64,000 nt of DNA, from positions 9,804 to 73,803 of the forward strand of contig DASSQD010000030.1 in assembly GCA_035702665.1 (NCBI GenBank), written 5' to 3'. The notes under the pieces are model-generated. The model saw only the letters and a program-made list of their open reading frames with translations, was not told the DNA's origin and made no database searches. Below are positions 32,099-40,974 of this stretch, piece after piece (the first letter of the stretch is position 1; every line of letters starts with the position of its first letter). Both the position numbers and the translations under genes were made by a program. Origin of the DNA: VBDM01 sp035702665. GTDB taxonomy: Bacteria > Pseudomonadota > Gammaproteobacteria > Burkholderiales > SG8-39.

Positions 32099-32175
32099 GT
32101 CATCCTGAGCGAAGCGAAGGATCTCACGGCATCAGGACCCCGCCGAAGGAGATCCCTCGCTGCGCTCGGGATGAC
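32099..32175. repeat. Palindromic dispersed repeat, copy 1
   Basis: Left arm GTCATCCTGAGCGAAGCGAA (from 32099) and right arm ending GCTGCGCTCGGGATGAC (32175) are inverted versions of one unit around a 25-bp centre. It matches, from memory, a short extragenic palindrome common in many bacteria (translated as HPERSEGS). It overlaps the 3' end of the molybdenum hydroxylase large-subunit gene. Confidence 0.85.
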
Positions 32176-34552
32176 GGGACAAGTGGATGGCCTTCCAAAT
32201 GGCGAGGTGCGACATCGGCAGCGTGTCGACCGCGGAGCCGAGCGGAGCGAGCGCGTCGTTGACCGCGCTCGCGATCGCCGCCGGCGCGCCCAGGTAGCCG
32301 GCCTCGCCCGATCCCTTCTGCCCGAACGTGGTGAGGGGCGAGGGCGTGCAGTGGTCGACGATCGCGAGCGCCGGGACTTCCATCGATGACGGAAGCAGAT
32401 AGTCCATGAAGGTGCCGCTCGCGAGCTGTCCGTCTTCCGTATACGAGAACTTCTCGTACAGGGCGGCTCCGATGCCGTGCGCGATGCCCCCGTAGGTCAT
32501 GCCGTGGACGATGTCGGGGTTGATCATCACGCCGCAATCGTGACCGCAGACGTAGCGCCCGAGCGACGGCTTGCCCGTGTCCGGGTCGATCTCGACGTAG
32601 ACGAGGTGCGTCTCGAAGGAATAGCAGGGGTAGATCTGCACGCGCCCCTCGGCGTCGGGCAGGCCGCCGCCGGTGGGAACCTCCCAGACGAACTTGGCCT
32701 GAAGCCCCGGCTCGACGCCCGGCGGCATCCGGTGGAATTTCCGGTGCGCGATCTCGACCAGCTGGTCCCAGCCGAGCTTCTTTTCGGGCGCGCCCTTCAG
32801 GCTCACGTCGCCGCCCCGGTATTCGAGGTCCTCGGGCGAGCATTCGAAGTTGTGCGCCGCGATGGCGACCAGCGTCTCGCGGATATGCTTCGCCGCGCCC
32901 GCCGCCGCACCGCCGAGCATGATCGCCATGCGGCTGCCGACCGGGCTGTTCGAGGGCAGGGCGCTGAGGGAATCGGCGCGCACCACGCGCACCGTCCCCG
33001 GGTCGCGCTCGAGCACCTCGCCGATGACGGTCGACACGAGCGACTCGTGGCCCTGGCCCGAGCTCGAGGTGTTCATCACGCCGGTGATGCTGCCGGCGAG
33101 ATCAACGCGCACCAGGCACGAGTCCATCCAGGTGGTCGTCTCGTTCTTGGGGTTGAGCAGGACCTCGAACGCCGAGTTGCCGCCCGAGGGCTCGAGGCAG
33201 GTGGAGATGCCGATGCCGGCGAGCTTGCCGCTCTTGCGCGCGGCCTCTCGCCTGGCAACGAGCGCGGGATAGTCGATCGCGGCGAGCGCCTTGTCGAGCA
33301 CGGCGTGGTAGTCGCCCGAGTCGTAGGTCGAGCCGCTCGGGATGGTGTAGGGGAACTGGTCGCTGCGGATGAGGTTCTTTCTTCGGAGCTCGATCCTGTC
33401 CATCTTCAGGAAGGCCGCGACGCGGTCGATCGTACGCTCCATTGCGAAGTTCGTCGGCGACTGGCCGAAGCCGCGCACCGCTTCCTGCGGCGTCTTGTGG
33501 GTCAGCACCGAGGTCGCGTCGTACTCGACCGCCGGGATCCGGTACGGGCCGCAGATCGCCGTGATCGGCTTGCCGAGCTGGAAGGGCGCGCGGCCGGCGT
33601 AGGCGCCGACGTCGTCCACCGCGCGGATCTTCCACGCGCGGATCGTGCCGTCGGAGTCGAACGCGACCTGCATGTCGAAGAAACGGTCCGGACCCTGCAT
33701 GTCGCCGCCGCGCAGGTTCTCCAGGCGGTCCTCGATGAAGCGCACCGGTACCTTGAGCTTCTTCGCGAGATAGCCGGCGAGGACCGTGTGCTTGAGGCCG
33801 CGCTTCACCCCGTAGCTCCCGCCGACGTCGACGTCGTAGTGCACGCGTACGCCGTTGCCGGGAAGGCGCAGAGCGCGGGCGACCTGGTCGGGGTACTTGG
33901 GCATCTGGATCGAGGCCCAGACGTCGAGGATCTCGGTGCCGGGGTCCCATTGCGCAGCGACGCCGAAGGTCTCGATCGGCACGGTGCTCGAGCGCCCCCA
34001 GGTTGCGCGGAAGGCGAGCGTGTGCTTTGCCTTGGCGAAAGCTTCGTCGACCGACCCCCACACGAACTTCTTGTGCAGGATCACGTTGGAGCCGTGCGCG
34101 GGATGCACGAGCGGCGCCCCGGGCCGCATCGCGCGCTCGGCGTCGATGACGTGCGGCAGCGGCTCGTATTCGACTTCGACGACCTCCGCGGCGTCTTCGG
34201 CGAGCGCCCGCGTGTCGGCGACGACTGCAGCGACCCATTCGCCCGCGTAGCGCACCACGCCGTTCGCGAGCGCGAAGCGCGTCAGCTTTGGCGCGTCGAC
34301 GCCGGTCGCGAGCGAATCGGTGGCGGCGCAGAACTCTTCGCCGGTGAGGACGTAGAGCACGCCCGGCAGCGCGAGCGCCGGCTTCGCATCGATGGAGACG
34401 ATGCGCGCCGACGCATGCGGCGAGGCGACGAGCGCCACGTGCTTCATGCCGGGCAGCGCGATGTCGGCAACGTAGCGGCCGCGGCCGGAGACGAAGCGCG
34501 GGTCTTCCTTGGTGCGGCGCTTCTTGCCGATGTATTTGAAAGGCTCGGTCAT
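32132..34552 (-). CDS. Molybdenum hydroxylase large subunit (xanthine dehydrogenase family)
   Basis: This 806-residue molybdopterin-binding subunit has KRRTKEDPRFVSGRGRYVAD at the N-terminus, QEAVRGFGQSPTNFAMER near residue 360, SSSGQGHESLVSTVIGEVL near 490 and QKGSGEAGYLGAP with the likely catalytic Glu near 755. It lacks the CoxL AYRCSF loop, so it is not form I CO dehydrogenase; hydroxylation of an aromatic or N-heterocyclic acid is more likely. Its last residues (HPERSEGSPSAGS) are encoded by the repeat at 32099-32175. The partner FAD and 2Fe-2S genes lie just upstream. Confidence 0.9.
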   Translation of the reverse strand: MTEPFKYIGKKRRTKEDPRFVSGRGRYVADIALPGMKHVALVASPHASARIVSIDAKPALALPGVLYVLTGEEFCAATDSLATGVDAPKLTRFALANGVVRYAGEWVAAVVADTRALAEDAAEVVEVEYEPLPHVIDAERAMRPGAPLVHPAHGSNVILHKKFVWGSVDEAFAKAKHTLAFRATWGRSSTVPIETFGVAAQWDPGTEILDVWASIQMPKYPDQVARALRLPGNGVRVHYDVDVGGSYGVKRGLKHTVLAGYLAKKLKVPVRFIEDRLENLRGGDMQGPDRFFDMQVAFDSDGTIRAWKIRAVDDVGAYAGRAPFQLGKPITAICGPYRIPAVEYDATSVLTHKTPQEAVRGFGQSPTNFAMERTIDRVAAFLKMDRIELRRKNLIRSDQFPYTIPSGSTYDSGDYHAVLDKALAAIDYPALVARREAARKSGKLAGIGISTCLEPSGGNSAFEVLLNPKNETTTWMDSCLVRVDLAGSITGVMNTSSSGQGHESLVSTVIGEVLERDPGTVRVVRADSLSALPSNSPVGSRMAIMLGGAAAGAAKHIRETLVAIAAHNFECSPEDLEYRGGDVSLKGAPEKKLGWDQLVEIAHRKFHRMPPGVEPGLQAKFVWEVPTGGGLPDAEGRVQIYPCYSFETHLVYVEIDPDTGKPSLGRYVCGHDCGVMINPDIVHGMTYGGIAHGIGAALYEKFSYTEDGQLASGTFMDYLLPSSMEVPALAIVDHCTPSPLTTFGQKGSGEAGYLGAPAAIASAVNDALAPLGSAVDTLPMSHLAIWKAIHLSRHPERSEGSPSAGS

Positions 34553-34567
34553 CTTGGGCTGTGCCTG

Positions 34568-34642
34568 TCATCCCGAGCGCAGCGAGGGATCTCCGCCGGT
34601 GCGTTGTGCCGACTGAGATCCTTCGCTTCGCTCAGGATGACG
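34568..34642. repeat. Palindromic dispersed repeat, copy 2
   Basis: GTCATCCCGAGCGCAGCGAG (from about 34568) pairs with a right arm ending TTCGCTCAGGATGAC (about 34642). It is the same unit as copy 1 with a different centre. It fills the gap between the 2Fe-2S and large-subunit genes. Coordinates may be off by a base. Confidence 0.85.
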
Positions 34643-34649
34643 ATCATCG

Positions 34650-35132
34650 TCATTCCTTCATCCGCTCCGCCGCGAGGCGCACGGCCTCGACGATCTGCTG
34701 ATAGCCGGTGCAGCGGCAGAGATTCCCTCCGATGGCGTCGCGGATCTGCTCCTCCGTCGGATCCGGAATGCGGTTCAGCAGGTCCTGCGCGGCGATCAGC
34801 ATGCCGCTCGTGCAGTAGCCGCACTGCAGGCCGTGGGTCTCGCAAAAGGCGTCCTGCAGCGCGCTCAACGAGCCGTCCGGCTTTGCGAGGCCCTCGACGG
34901 TGGTGATCCTGTGGCCGTTCGCCTGGACGGCGTACATCAGGCAGGATCGCACCGGCTCGCCGTCCAGCATCACCGAGCAGGCGCCGCAGATGCCGTGCTC
35001 GCAGCCGACGTGCGTCCCCGTGAGCCGCAGCTCGTCGCGCAGCCAGTCGACGAGCGACAGCCGCGCGGGCACGTGGGCCTCGCGGCGCCGGCCGTTCACC
35101 TCGACCACGACGGGGTGCAGCGCTTCGCTCAT
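34650..35132 (-). CDS. Molybdenum hydroxylase 2Fe-2S subunit
   Basis: This 160-residue protein has a plant-type ferredoxin motif (GCEHGICGACSVMLDGEPVRSC, about residues 43-64) and a C-terminal helical 2Fe-2S domain (CGYCTSGM..GNLCRCTGY). Both clusters are complete. It passes electrons from the molybdenum centre to FAD. The ATG at 35132 overlaps the FAD-subunit stop (ATGA). Confidence 0.95.
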   Translation of the reverse strand: MSEALHPVVVEVNGRRREAHVPARLSLVDWLRDELRLTGTHVGCEHGICGACSVMLDGEPVRSCLMYAVQANGHRITTVEGLAKPDGSLSALQDAFCETHGLQCGYCTSGMLIAAQDLLNRIPDPTEEQIRDAIGGNLCRCTGYQQIVEAVRLAAERMKE

Positions 35133-36001
35133 TGTCTTACCGCGCGATCGCGCGCCTCGCGCAGCGCCCGCGCTGCAAGCACGCGCGCGAGATGCCTGCG
35201 GTATTCCTTCGTCGCGTGCAGGTCGCTGCCCGGATCGGTTTCGGCCGCGGCGTCGTCGGCGGCGGCGTCGATCGCCTTGTCCTCGAGCTTCGTTCCGACG
35301 AGGCGCACCGCGATCTCTGGAAAGGCGAGGGGCGTTCCACTTGCGCCGCCGAGACCGAAAGCGGCGCGCGTGCAGCGGTCGCTCGAGTCGAGCGCGACCT
35401 GCGCGGCGGCGGCAACCATCGCAAAGTCGCCGTGGCGGATGGCGATCTCGGTGAAAGCCGAGCCGGTGCGGTTCCCGTTCCAGACGGGCCAGTGGATTTC
35501 CTCGAGACACTCGTCCGGTCGCACCAAAGTGGACATGGGGCCCGTGAAGAATTGCTCGGCGTCCAGCGTTCGCGCGCCTTTCGACGAGCGCAGCGTCATC
35601 TTTGCTCCGAGCACCCGCGCCGCGAGCGGCAGCTCGGCCGAAGGGTCGGCGTGCGCGAGACTGCCGCCGACCGTGCCGCGGTTGCGCGTCTGCGCGTGCC
35701 CCACCCAGGCGAGCGCCTGGCGCAGCAGCGGCACGCGTGCGCCGAGCCAGTCGTTGCGCTCGATCGTCATCTGACGCGTGCATGCGCCGATACGGCAGAA
35801 GTCCGTCTCGATGACGACGAATTTCAGCTCATCGATCTCGTTGATGTCGACGAGGAACGCGGGTCGCACCAGCCGCATCGCCATCATCGGCACCAGGCTC
35901 TGTCCGCCCGCGAGAACCTTCGAATCGCCGCCGTAGCGCGCGAGCAGGTCGCACGCCTCGGCAAGCGATGCGGCGCGGGCGTATTCGAAAGGAGCGGACT
36001 T
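35129..36001 (-). CDS. Molybdenum hydroxylase FAD-binding subunit
   Basis: This 290-residue protein begins MKSAPFEYARAASLAEACDL from a TTG at 36001; an upstream ATG (36094) adds residues with no family likeness. FAD signatures are AGGQSLVPMMAMRL near residue 35 and TVGGSLAHADPSAELP near 110, as in CoxM-like subunits. It is the first gene of the minus-strand catabolic operon, which continues through 2Fe-2S, large subunit, amidohydrolase, TTT binding protein, UbiD and epimerase. Confidence 0.9.
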   Translation of the reverse strand, partial: KSAPFEYARAASLAEACDLLARYGGDSKVLAGGQSLVPMMAMRLVRPAFLVDINEIDELKFVVIETDFCRIGACTRQMTIERNDWLGARVPLLRQALAWVGHAQTRNRGTVGGSLAHADPSAELPLAARVLGAKMTLRSSKGARTLDAEQFFTGPMSTLVRPDECLEEIHWPVWNGNRTGSAFTEIAIRHGDFAMVAAAAQVALDSSDRCTRAAFGLGGASGTPLAFPEIAVRLVGTKLEDKAIDAAADDAAAETDPGSDLHATKEYRRHLARVLAARALREARDRAVRQ

Positions 36002-36112
36002 CAAGGGCGGTCCCGGAGTGAGGCCGTATGATAAGGCAAGAAACCCCCGGGTCCGGCAAAGAGGTAGAGTGTCGGGACGCTCCAACTGAAGCATTCACGT
36101 AGGGAGGCAGGA

Positions 36113-37081
36113 ATGTCGTCGAAGCTCGTCAAAACGATCGCCGCGCTCGCCTTGTGCGCGGTCCACGCTGCCGCGCACGCGCAGGCCTGGCCCACGAAGC
36201 CGATCCGCATCATCGTCCCCTTCACCCCGGGGAGCGGCACCGACATCATCGCGCGCACGGTGAGCGAGAGGCTCTCGCCCCAGCTCGGCCAGCCGATCGT
36301 CATCGAGAACCGCCCCGGCGCGGGCGGCACGATCGGCGGGGCGATCGTCGCGAAGTCCGACCCCGACGGCTACACGCTGTTCGTGCATTCGTCGTCGTAT
36401 ACGGTGACGCCGTCGACCTACAAGGACCTGCCGTACGACACGCTGCGCGACCTCACCGGCGTCGTTCCGCTCGGGCTGCTGCCGAACGTGCTGGTGATGG
36501 CGCCCTCGAAGGGCATCCATTCGGTGAAGGAGCTGGTCGCCGCGGCGAAGGCGAGGCCGGGAGCGATGAACTCCGCCTCGGTCGGCGTCGGCAGCGCGAC
36601 GCACCTCAACGCCGAGCGCTTCCGCCTCGGCGCGGGCATCGACACGGTGAACGTCCCGTTCAAGGGCTCGCCGGAGGCGCTCACCGAGATCGTCACCGGG
36701 CGCGTCGACTTCTATTTCTGCCCGGTCAACGCGGTGCTGCCGCTGCTGAAGGACGGCAAGCTCGTCGCGCTCGCCGTCGGCAGCACCAAGCGTTCGCTTG
36801 CGCTCCCGGACCTGCCGACGACCCTCGAGGCCGGGGTGCCGAACTCCGATTACAACTTCTGGGTCGGGATGTTCGCGCCCTCGAAGACGCCGCACCAGAC
36901 GATCGACCGCCTGTACCAGGAAACCGCGAAGGCGCTGCACTCGGCGGAAGTGCGCGATAAGCTCGCGCGCCTGGGCGCCGAGCCCATGGAGTACTCGCCG
37001 GAAGCTTTCAACGCCTACATCCGCCGGGAGATCGCCGCCAACGCGGCGCTGGTCAAGGCCGCGGGCATCAAGCTCGAGTAG
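36113..37081 (+). CDS. TTT-family (Bug) periplasmic substrate-binding protein
   Basis: This 322-residue protein has a signal peptide ending AAAHAQ and mature start AWPTKPIRIIVPFTPGSGTDIIARTV. GGGAGG lies upstream of the ATG. It is divergent from the molybdenum hydroxylase operon across a 111-bp gap that must hold both promoters. It differs clearly from the Bug protein within the operon, so the locus has two receptors, perhaps for substrate and a related acid. The ligand is unknown. Confidence 0.9.
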   Translation: MSSKLVKTIAALALCAVHAAAHAQAWPTKPIRIIVPFTPGSGTDIIARTVSERLSPQLGQPIVIENRPGAGGTIGGAIVAKSDPDGYTLFVHSSSYTVTPSTYKDLPYDTLRDLTGVVPLGLLPNVLVMAPSKGIHSVKELVAAAKARPGAMNSASVGVGSATHLNAERFRLGAGIDTVNVPFKGSPEALTEIVTGRVDFYFCPVNAVLPLLKDGKLVALAVGSTKRSLALPDLPTTLEAGVPNSDYNFWVGMFAPSKTPHQTIDRLYQETAKALHSAEVRDKLARLGAEPMEYSPEAFNAYIRREIAANAALVKAAGIKLE

Positions 37082-37083
37082 CC

Positions 37084-38253
<1,170 letters not shown>

Positions 38254-38255
38254 GG

Positions 38256-38972
38256 CTAGAACCCGATCTTCTCGCGCAGCCCGCGCAGCCAGGTCTCGCG
38301 CTGCTTGGCCGACATGCCGACCTTGCCCATCGTGGCGTCGAGCACCTTCTGGTGGCCGCCGGTGGCCGCGCGCGCCCCGATCCCGGCCCCGACGAGCACG
38401 GCGGTGGCCGCGATCCCGGCCGCGATCAGCCGCCTCTGCCTGCGCCCCGCGGCGCCCTTGTCGGGGTAGAAAAGCTCGTGCGTGCGCAGCCCCGCGTCGG
38501 TGAACACCCCTGCGGGCGACAGGCCGGCGTCGAGGGCCGGCGCCGCCTCCGCGAGCGCGTCGCGGAAAGAGCGCGACAGCAGCACGCGGATCGATGCGGC
38601 GAATTCGGCGACGCTCGCCGCGACCGAGATCCCGTCGCCGGTCATTCCGTCGGGGCCGCGGCTGCCCGAGGTCACCTGCACCGCGCCGTGATTGACGCCG
38701 ATGCACAGCGGCAGCCCGGCCGAGACCGCGGTGAGCGAGCGCTGGGCCAGGCGCAGCGCTCCCACGGGGTCGGCGAGCACGGCGATCGCGACGCCGTCGG
38801 CCGCGTCCAGGGCGATCCAGCCGGCGTGGGCGAGGTCCACGGTGGTGACGGCGACGACGGCCTCGAGCTGCGCGCGCAGCCGCGCCTGCTCCTGCGCCGG
38901 TCTGCGCGCGAACTCCTGGATCTTGAGAAAGACGACGCTGGCGAGAGTCGCAGCGGCGTTCGGGGAGCTCAT
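38256..38972 (-). CDS. Degenerate class III cyclase-like membrane protein
   Basis: This 238-residue protein has a nucleotide-cyclase-like region: VVFLKIQEFARRP, ALDAADGVAIAVLADP, GLPLCIGVNHGAVQV and GDGISVAASVAEFA correspond in order to cyclase blocks. The first metal-binding Asp is replaced by Lys17, so catalysis is unlikely. A membrane helix (LIAAGIAATAVLVGAGIGA) and a short basic tail follow. The adjoining kinase gene suggests a signalling pair in which this domain binds or is phosphorylated. The similarity is weak but ordered. Confidence 0.6.
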   Translation of the reverse strand: MSSPNAAATLASVVFLKIQEFARRPAQEQARLRAQLEAVVAVTTVDLAHAGWIALDAADGVAIAVLADPVGALRLAQRSLTAVSAGLPLCIGVNHGAVQVTSGSRGPDGMTGDGISVAASVAEFAASIRVLLSRSFRDALAEAAPALDAGLSPAGVFTDAGLRTHELFYPDKGAAGRRQRRLIAAGIAATAVLVGAGIGARAATGGHQKVLDATMGKVGMSAKQRETWLRGLREKIGF

Positions 38973-39051
38973 CTGGGAGGCACGAAAAGTTCCGCGATCT
39001 TACCTCTTGTTCAACCCTTGCGCTTACAATCTCCCGACACGGAGGTTATCC

Positions 39052-39567
39052 ATGGCGGAACTCAAGTCGGTCAGCCTCAAGGAAGTTTCCGACGGCATCG
39101 CGAAGAGCGTCAAGCCGGTGAGCATCCTGTGGCAGGCGGCCGACACCATCGCCTTCGTCGCGCGCGGCCGCGCCGGGAGAAGCGAATTCCACTCCGACCC
39201 GAGCGACGAGGTGATGTACATGATCAAGGGCGACATGAGCCTGCATTACCTCGACGGCGCCGGCGCGGAGAAGGTGGCGGTCATCCGCGAGGGCGAGATC
39301 ATCTACTGTCCTGCGGGAACGCCGCACTCGCCGCGCTTTGCGCGCGACGCCTACGTGCTCGTGCTCGAAAGGAAGCGCCGCGCCGGCGAGCGGGACAAGT
39401 TCTCGTGGTACTGCGAGAAATGCCGCGAGCCGCTGTTCGAGTCGGTGAAGGTCGTGTCCGACTACCGAGAAGACCCGGTGTCGCGGGTCTACGAGGAGTT
39501 CTATTCGGAGGAGAAGCACCGCACCTGCGGCAAGTGCGGGCACGTGACGGCGAGGCCGGCGAGCTAG
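39052..39567 (+). CDS. nbaC: 3-hydroxyanthranilate 3,4-dioxygenase
   Basis: This 171-residue cupin has iron ligands His47, Glu53 and His92 with Glu106, and a C-terminal rubredoxin-like metal site Cys121/Cys124/Cys159/Cys162, matching bacterial 3-HAO in length and layout. It opens 3-hydroxyanthranilate to aminocarboxymuconate semialdehyde. CGGAGG precedes the ATG. No other kynurenine gene adjoins it; an ACMSD-like amidohydrolase is 7 kb away and a formamidase-like hydrolase 14 kb away, so the pathway link is tentative. Confidence 0.92.
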   Translation: MAELKSVSLKEVSDGIAKSVKPVSILWQAADTIAFVARGRAGRSEFHSDPSDEVMYMIKGDMSLHYLDGAGAEKVAVIREGEIIYCPAGTPHSPRFARDAYVLVLERKRRAGERDKFSWYCEKCREPLFESVKVVSDYREDPVSRVYEEFYSEEKHRTCGKCGHVTARPAS

Positions 39568-39743
39568 CCTGCTCTTAGCTGCTCAGGTCCTTCGTCGTCG
39601 GGGCGGTTATCTCCCGCCTCCGCCAGCGGTCGCTCGAGGACCTTCGGGCCGAGGGTCGCCTTGACGGCGTCGGCAAGCATGTTGACGCCGGCGAACATCT
39701 TATATCGCGCGAGTTCGTGAAAACGGATGGATTTCGCAGACAT
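39564..39743 (-). pseudogene. GroEL N-terminal fragment
   Basis: A 59-codon frame begins MSAKSIRFHELARYKMFAGV and continues to KATLGPK, clearly the first 35 or so residues of GroEL. After that the sequence (VLERPLAEAGDNRPDDEG...) no longer follows GroEL. It is a truncated remnant, convergent with nbaC, and differs from the intact groEL at 2058. It may mark a past deletion or insertion. Confidence 0.75.
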
Positions 39744-39881
39744 GTTTCGCCCGTGAGAATGGGTGGAAGCCGCTCTGTTCGAGCGGCCAGGGAAGAACGG
39801 CGGCGCCGATGGCGCGGTCATCGTTCGTCTGGAATGCCGCTGGTCTGCGGAACTGGCCACTACGTACTACGGTGCGAGTGC

Positions 39882-39902
39882 TATGATACTGACCGGTAAC
39901 TC
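39882..39902 (+). promoter_or_regulatory. Possible -10 and operator of the tetR-like gene
   Basis: TATGAT (39882-39887) is a good -10, immediately followed by an imperfect dyad centred on ACCGGT (about 39892-39897). A dyad overlapping the promoter is typical of autorepressing TetR genes. No convincing -35 was found. Confidence 0.35.
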
Positions 39903-39924
39903 TCATGTCAATCGGAGACTGCAC

Positions 39925-40563
39925 GTGACCCAAATGTCAGGAGCCAACGGGCGATCGCGCCCCCTGTCTTCCCGGAAGCGGGACACGAACCGGCCGAGCG
40001 CTCGCAAGCGCATCTTCGACACGGCGTCGGAGCTCTTCTACGCTAGGGGGATTCGCGCGGTCGGAGTGGAGACGATCGCGGCAGAGGCCGACACGACGAA
40101 GATGAGCCTCTACAGGAACTTTCCCTCCAAGGACGAGCTGGTCGCCGAATGGCTGCGCGAGCACGACGCGAGGTTCTGGAAGAGGTGGGAAGCGATGGCG
40201 AGCCGCTATCCCAGTGATCCCCGCAGGCAGATCCACGCCGCGTTCGGCCTGCTCGCCAAGCATGTCGCCGACCCCGCGGCCCGAGGCTGTCCCATGGCGA
40301 ACGCTGCGGTGGAGATCACCGAGAGGGATCACCCCGCGAGAAAAGTGATCGAGGCGCACAAGGCGAAGCTGCGCAGCCGGCTTGTCCAGATTTGCATTCG
40401 CATAGGCGTCGCCGAGCCGCGGCTCCTGGCGGATCAGCTGTTTCTCCTGATGGAAGGGGCGCAGGTCACCACGCAGACGCTGGGCGTGCACGGACCGGCT
40501 AGAAACATCGCCCGCTCCGCGAAGGTGCTGATCGATCTGCACTTGCGGGCCCGTCATCGCTAG
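39925..40563 (+). CDS. TetR/AcrR family transcription regulator
   Basis: This protein of about 212 residues has an N-terminal helix-turn-helix (RIFDTASELFYARGIRAVGVETIAAEADTTKMSLYRNFPSKDELV, about residues 27-75) and a helical ligand domain containing ARGCPMANAAVEI. GTG at 39925 was chosen because GGAG lies 7 nt upstream; an ATG at 39934 is the alternative. The likely targets are its own promoter and the small gene just downstream. Confidence 0.88.
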   Translation: MTQMSGANGRSRPLSSRKRDTNRPSARKRIFDTASELFYARGIRAVGVETIAAEADTTKMSLYRNFPSKDELVAEWLREHDARFWKRWEAMASRYPSDPRRQIHAAFGLLAKHVADPAARGCPMANAAVEITERDHPARKVIEAHKAKLRSRLVQICIRIGVAEPRLLADQLFLLMEGAQVTTQTLGVHGPARNIARSAKVLIDLHLRARHR

Positions 40564-40590
40564 CTGGATCCCTATTCGGAGGAGCATCGA

Positions 40591-40932
40591 ATGAATGCCA
40601 AGCACCCCGTGCCCGAAGTGACCGACGCACTTGCGAGCATAGAGACGCAGCGCCTGGGAAGAGAAAAGCGCCTCGGTGTGCCGGCCTCGTGCGGCTGGGC
40701 GCTGCGCGAACTGTACGGGCTCCTCGGCAGCGGTGAGGGAGTTCCGGAGACGGCTGTCGAAAGCGCCGCGCACGCGGCGAACGTCGCGGCCGCAATCGGT
40801 GCGATCGAGAGGCTGAGAAGCCTCGCCCGGATGGCAGGCCAGCGCGTGATGCTGCAGGGCAAACGAAAAGCGCGGCTGCGAAGGTTCTGGCGCGACGCGC
40901 GATCCTCTCCGTCTTCGAGGTCCTGCACGTGA
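40591..40932 (+). CDS. Small hypothetical protein downstream of tetR
   Basis: This 113-residue frame has an excellent ribosome site (GGAGGAG, about 7 nt before ATG) and follows the tetR-like gene by 27 bp. The first 80 residues are moderately helical with Ala-rich stretches; the C-terminus is basic (GKRKARLRRFWRDAR) and ends in a Ser-rich tail that could reflect a frameshift. No family recognised. Confidence 0.5.
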   Translation: MNAKHPVPEVTDALASIETQRLGREKRLGVPASCGWALRELYGLLGSGEGVPETAVESAAHAANVAAAIGAIERLRSLARMAGQRVMLQGKRKARLRRFWRDARSSPSSRSCT

Positions 40933-40974
40933 AGCCCCTCCGCACCGGGTTCTTTCTCGCTGACGGGCGCGCGT

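Noticed and set aside
32132..36001. Aerobic CO dehydrogenase (coxMSL)
   Set aside because: The large subunit has VRGFGQSPTNF where form I CoxL has the AYRCSF active-site loop, so CO oxidation is not supported.
40933..40974. FNR boxes in the 27.5-64 kb part, for example TGACCCAAATGTCA near 39927
   Set aside because: Half-site spacing is wrong and other candidates have only one half; none fits the 14-bp pattern.
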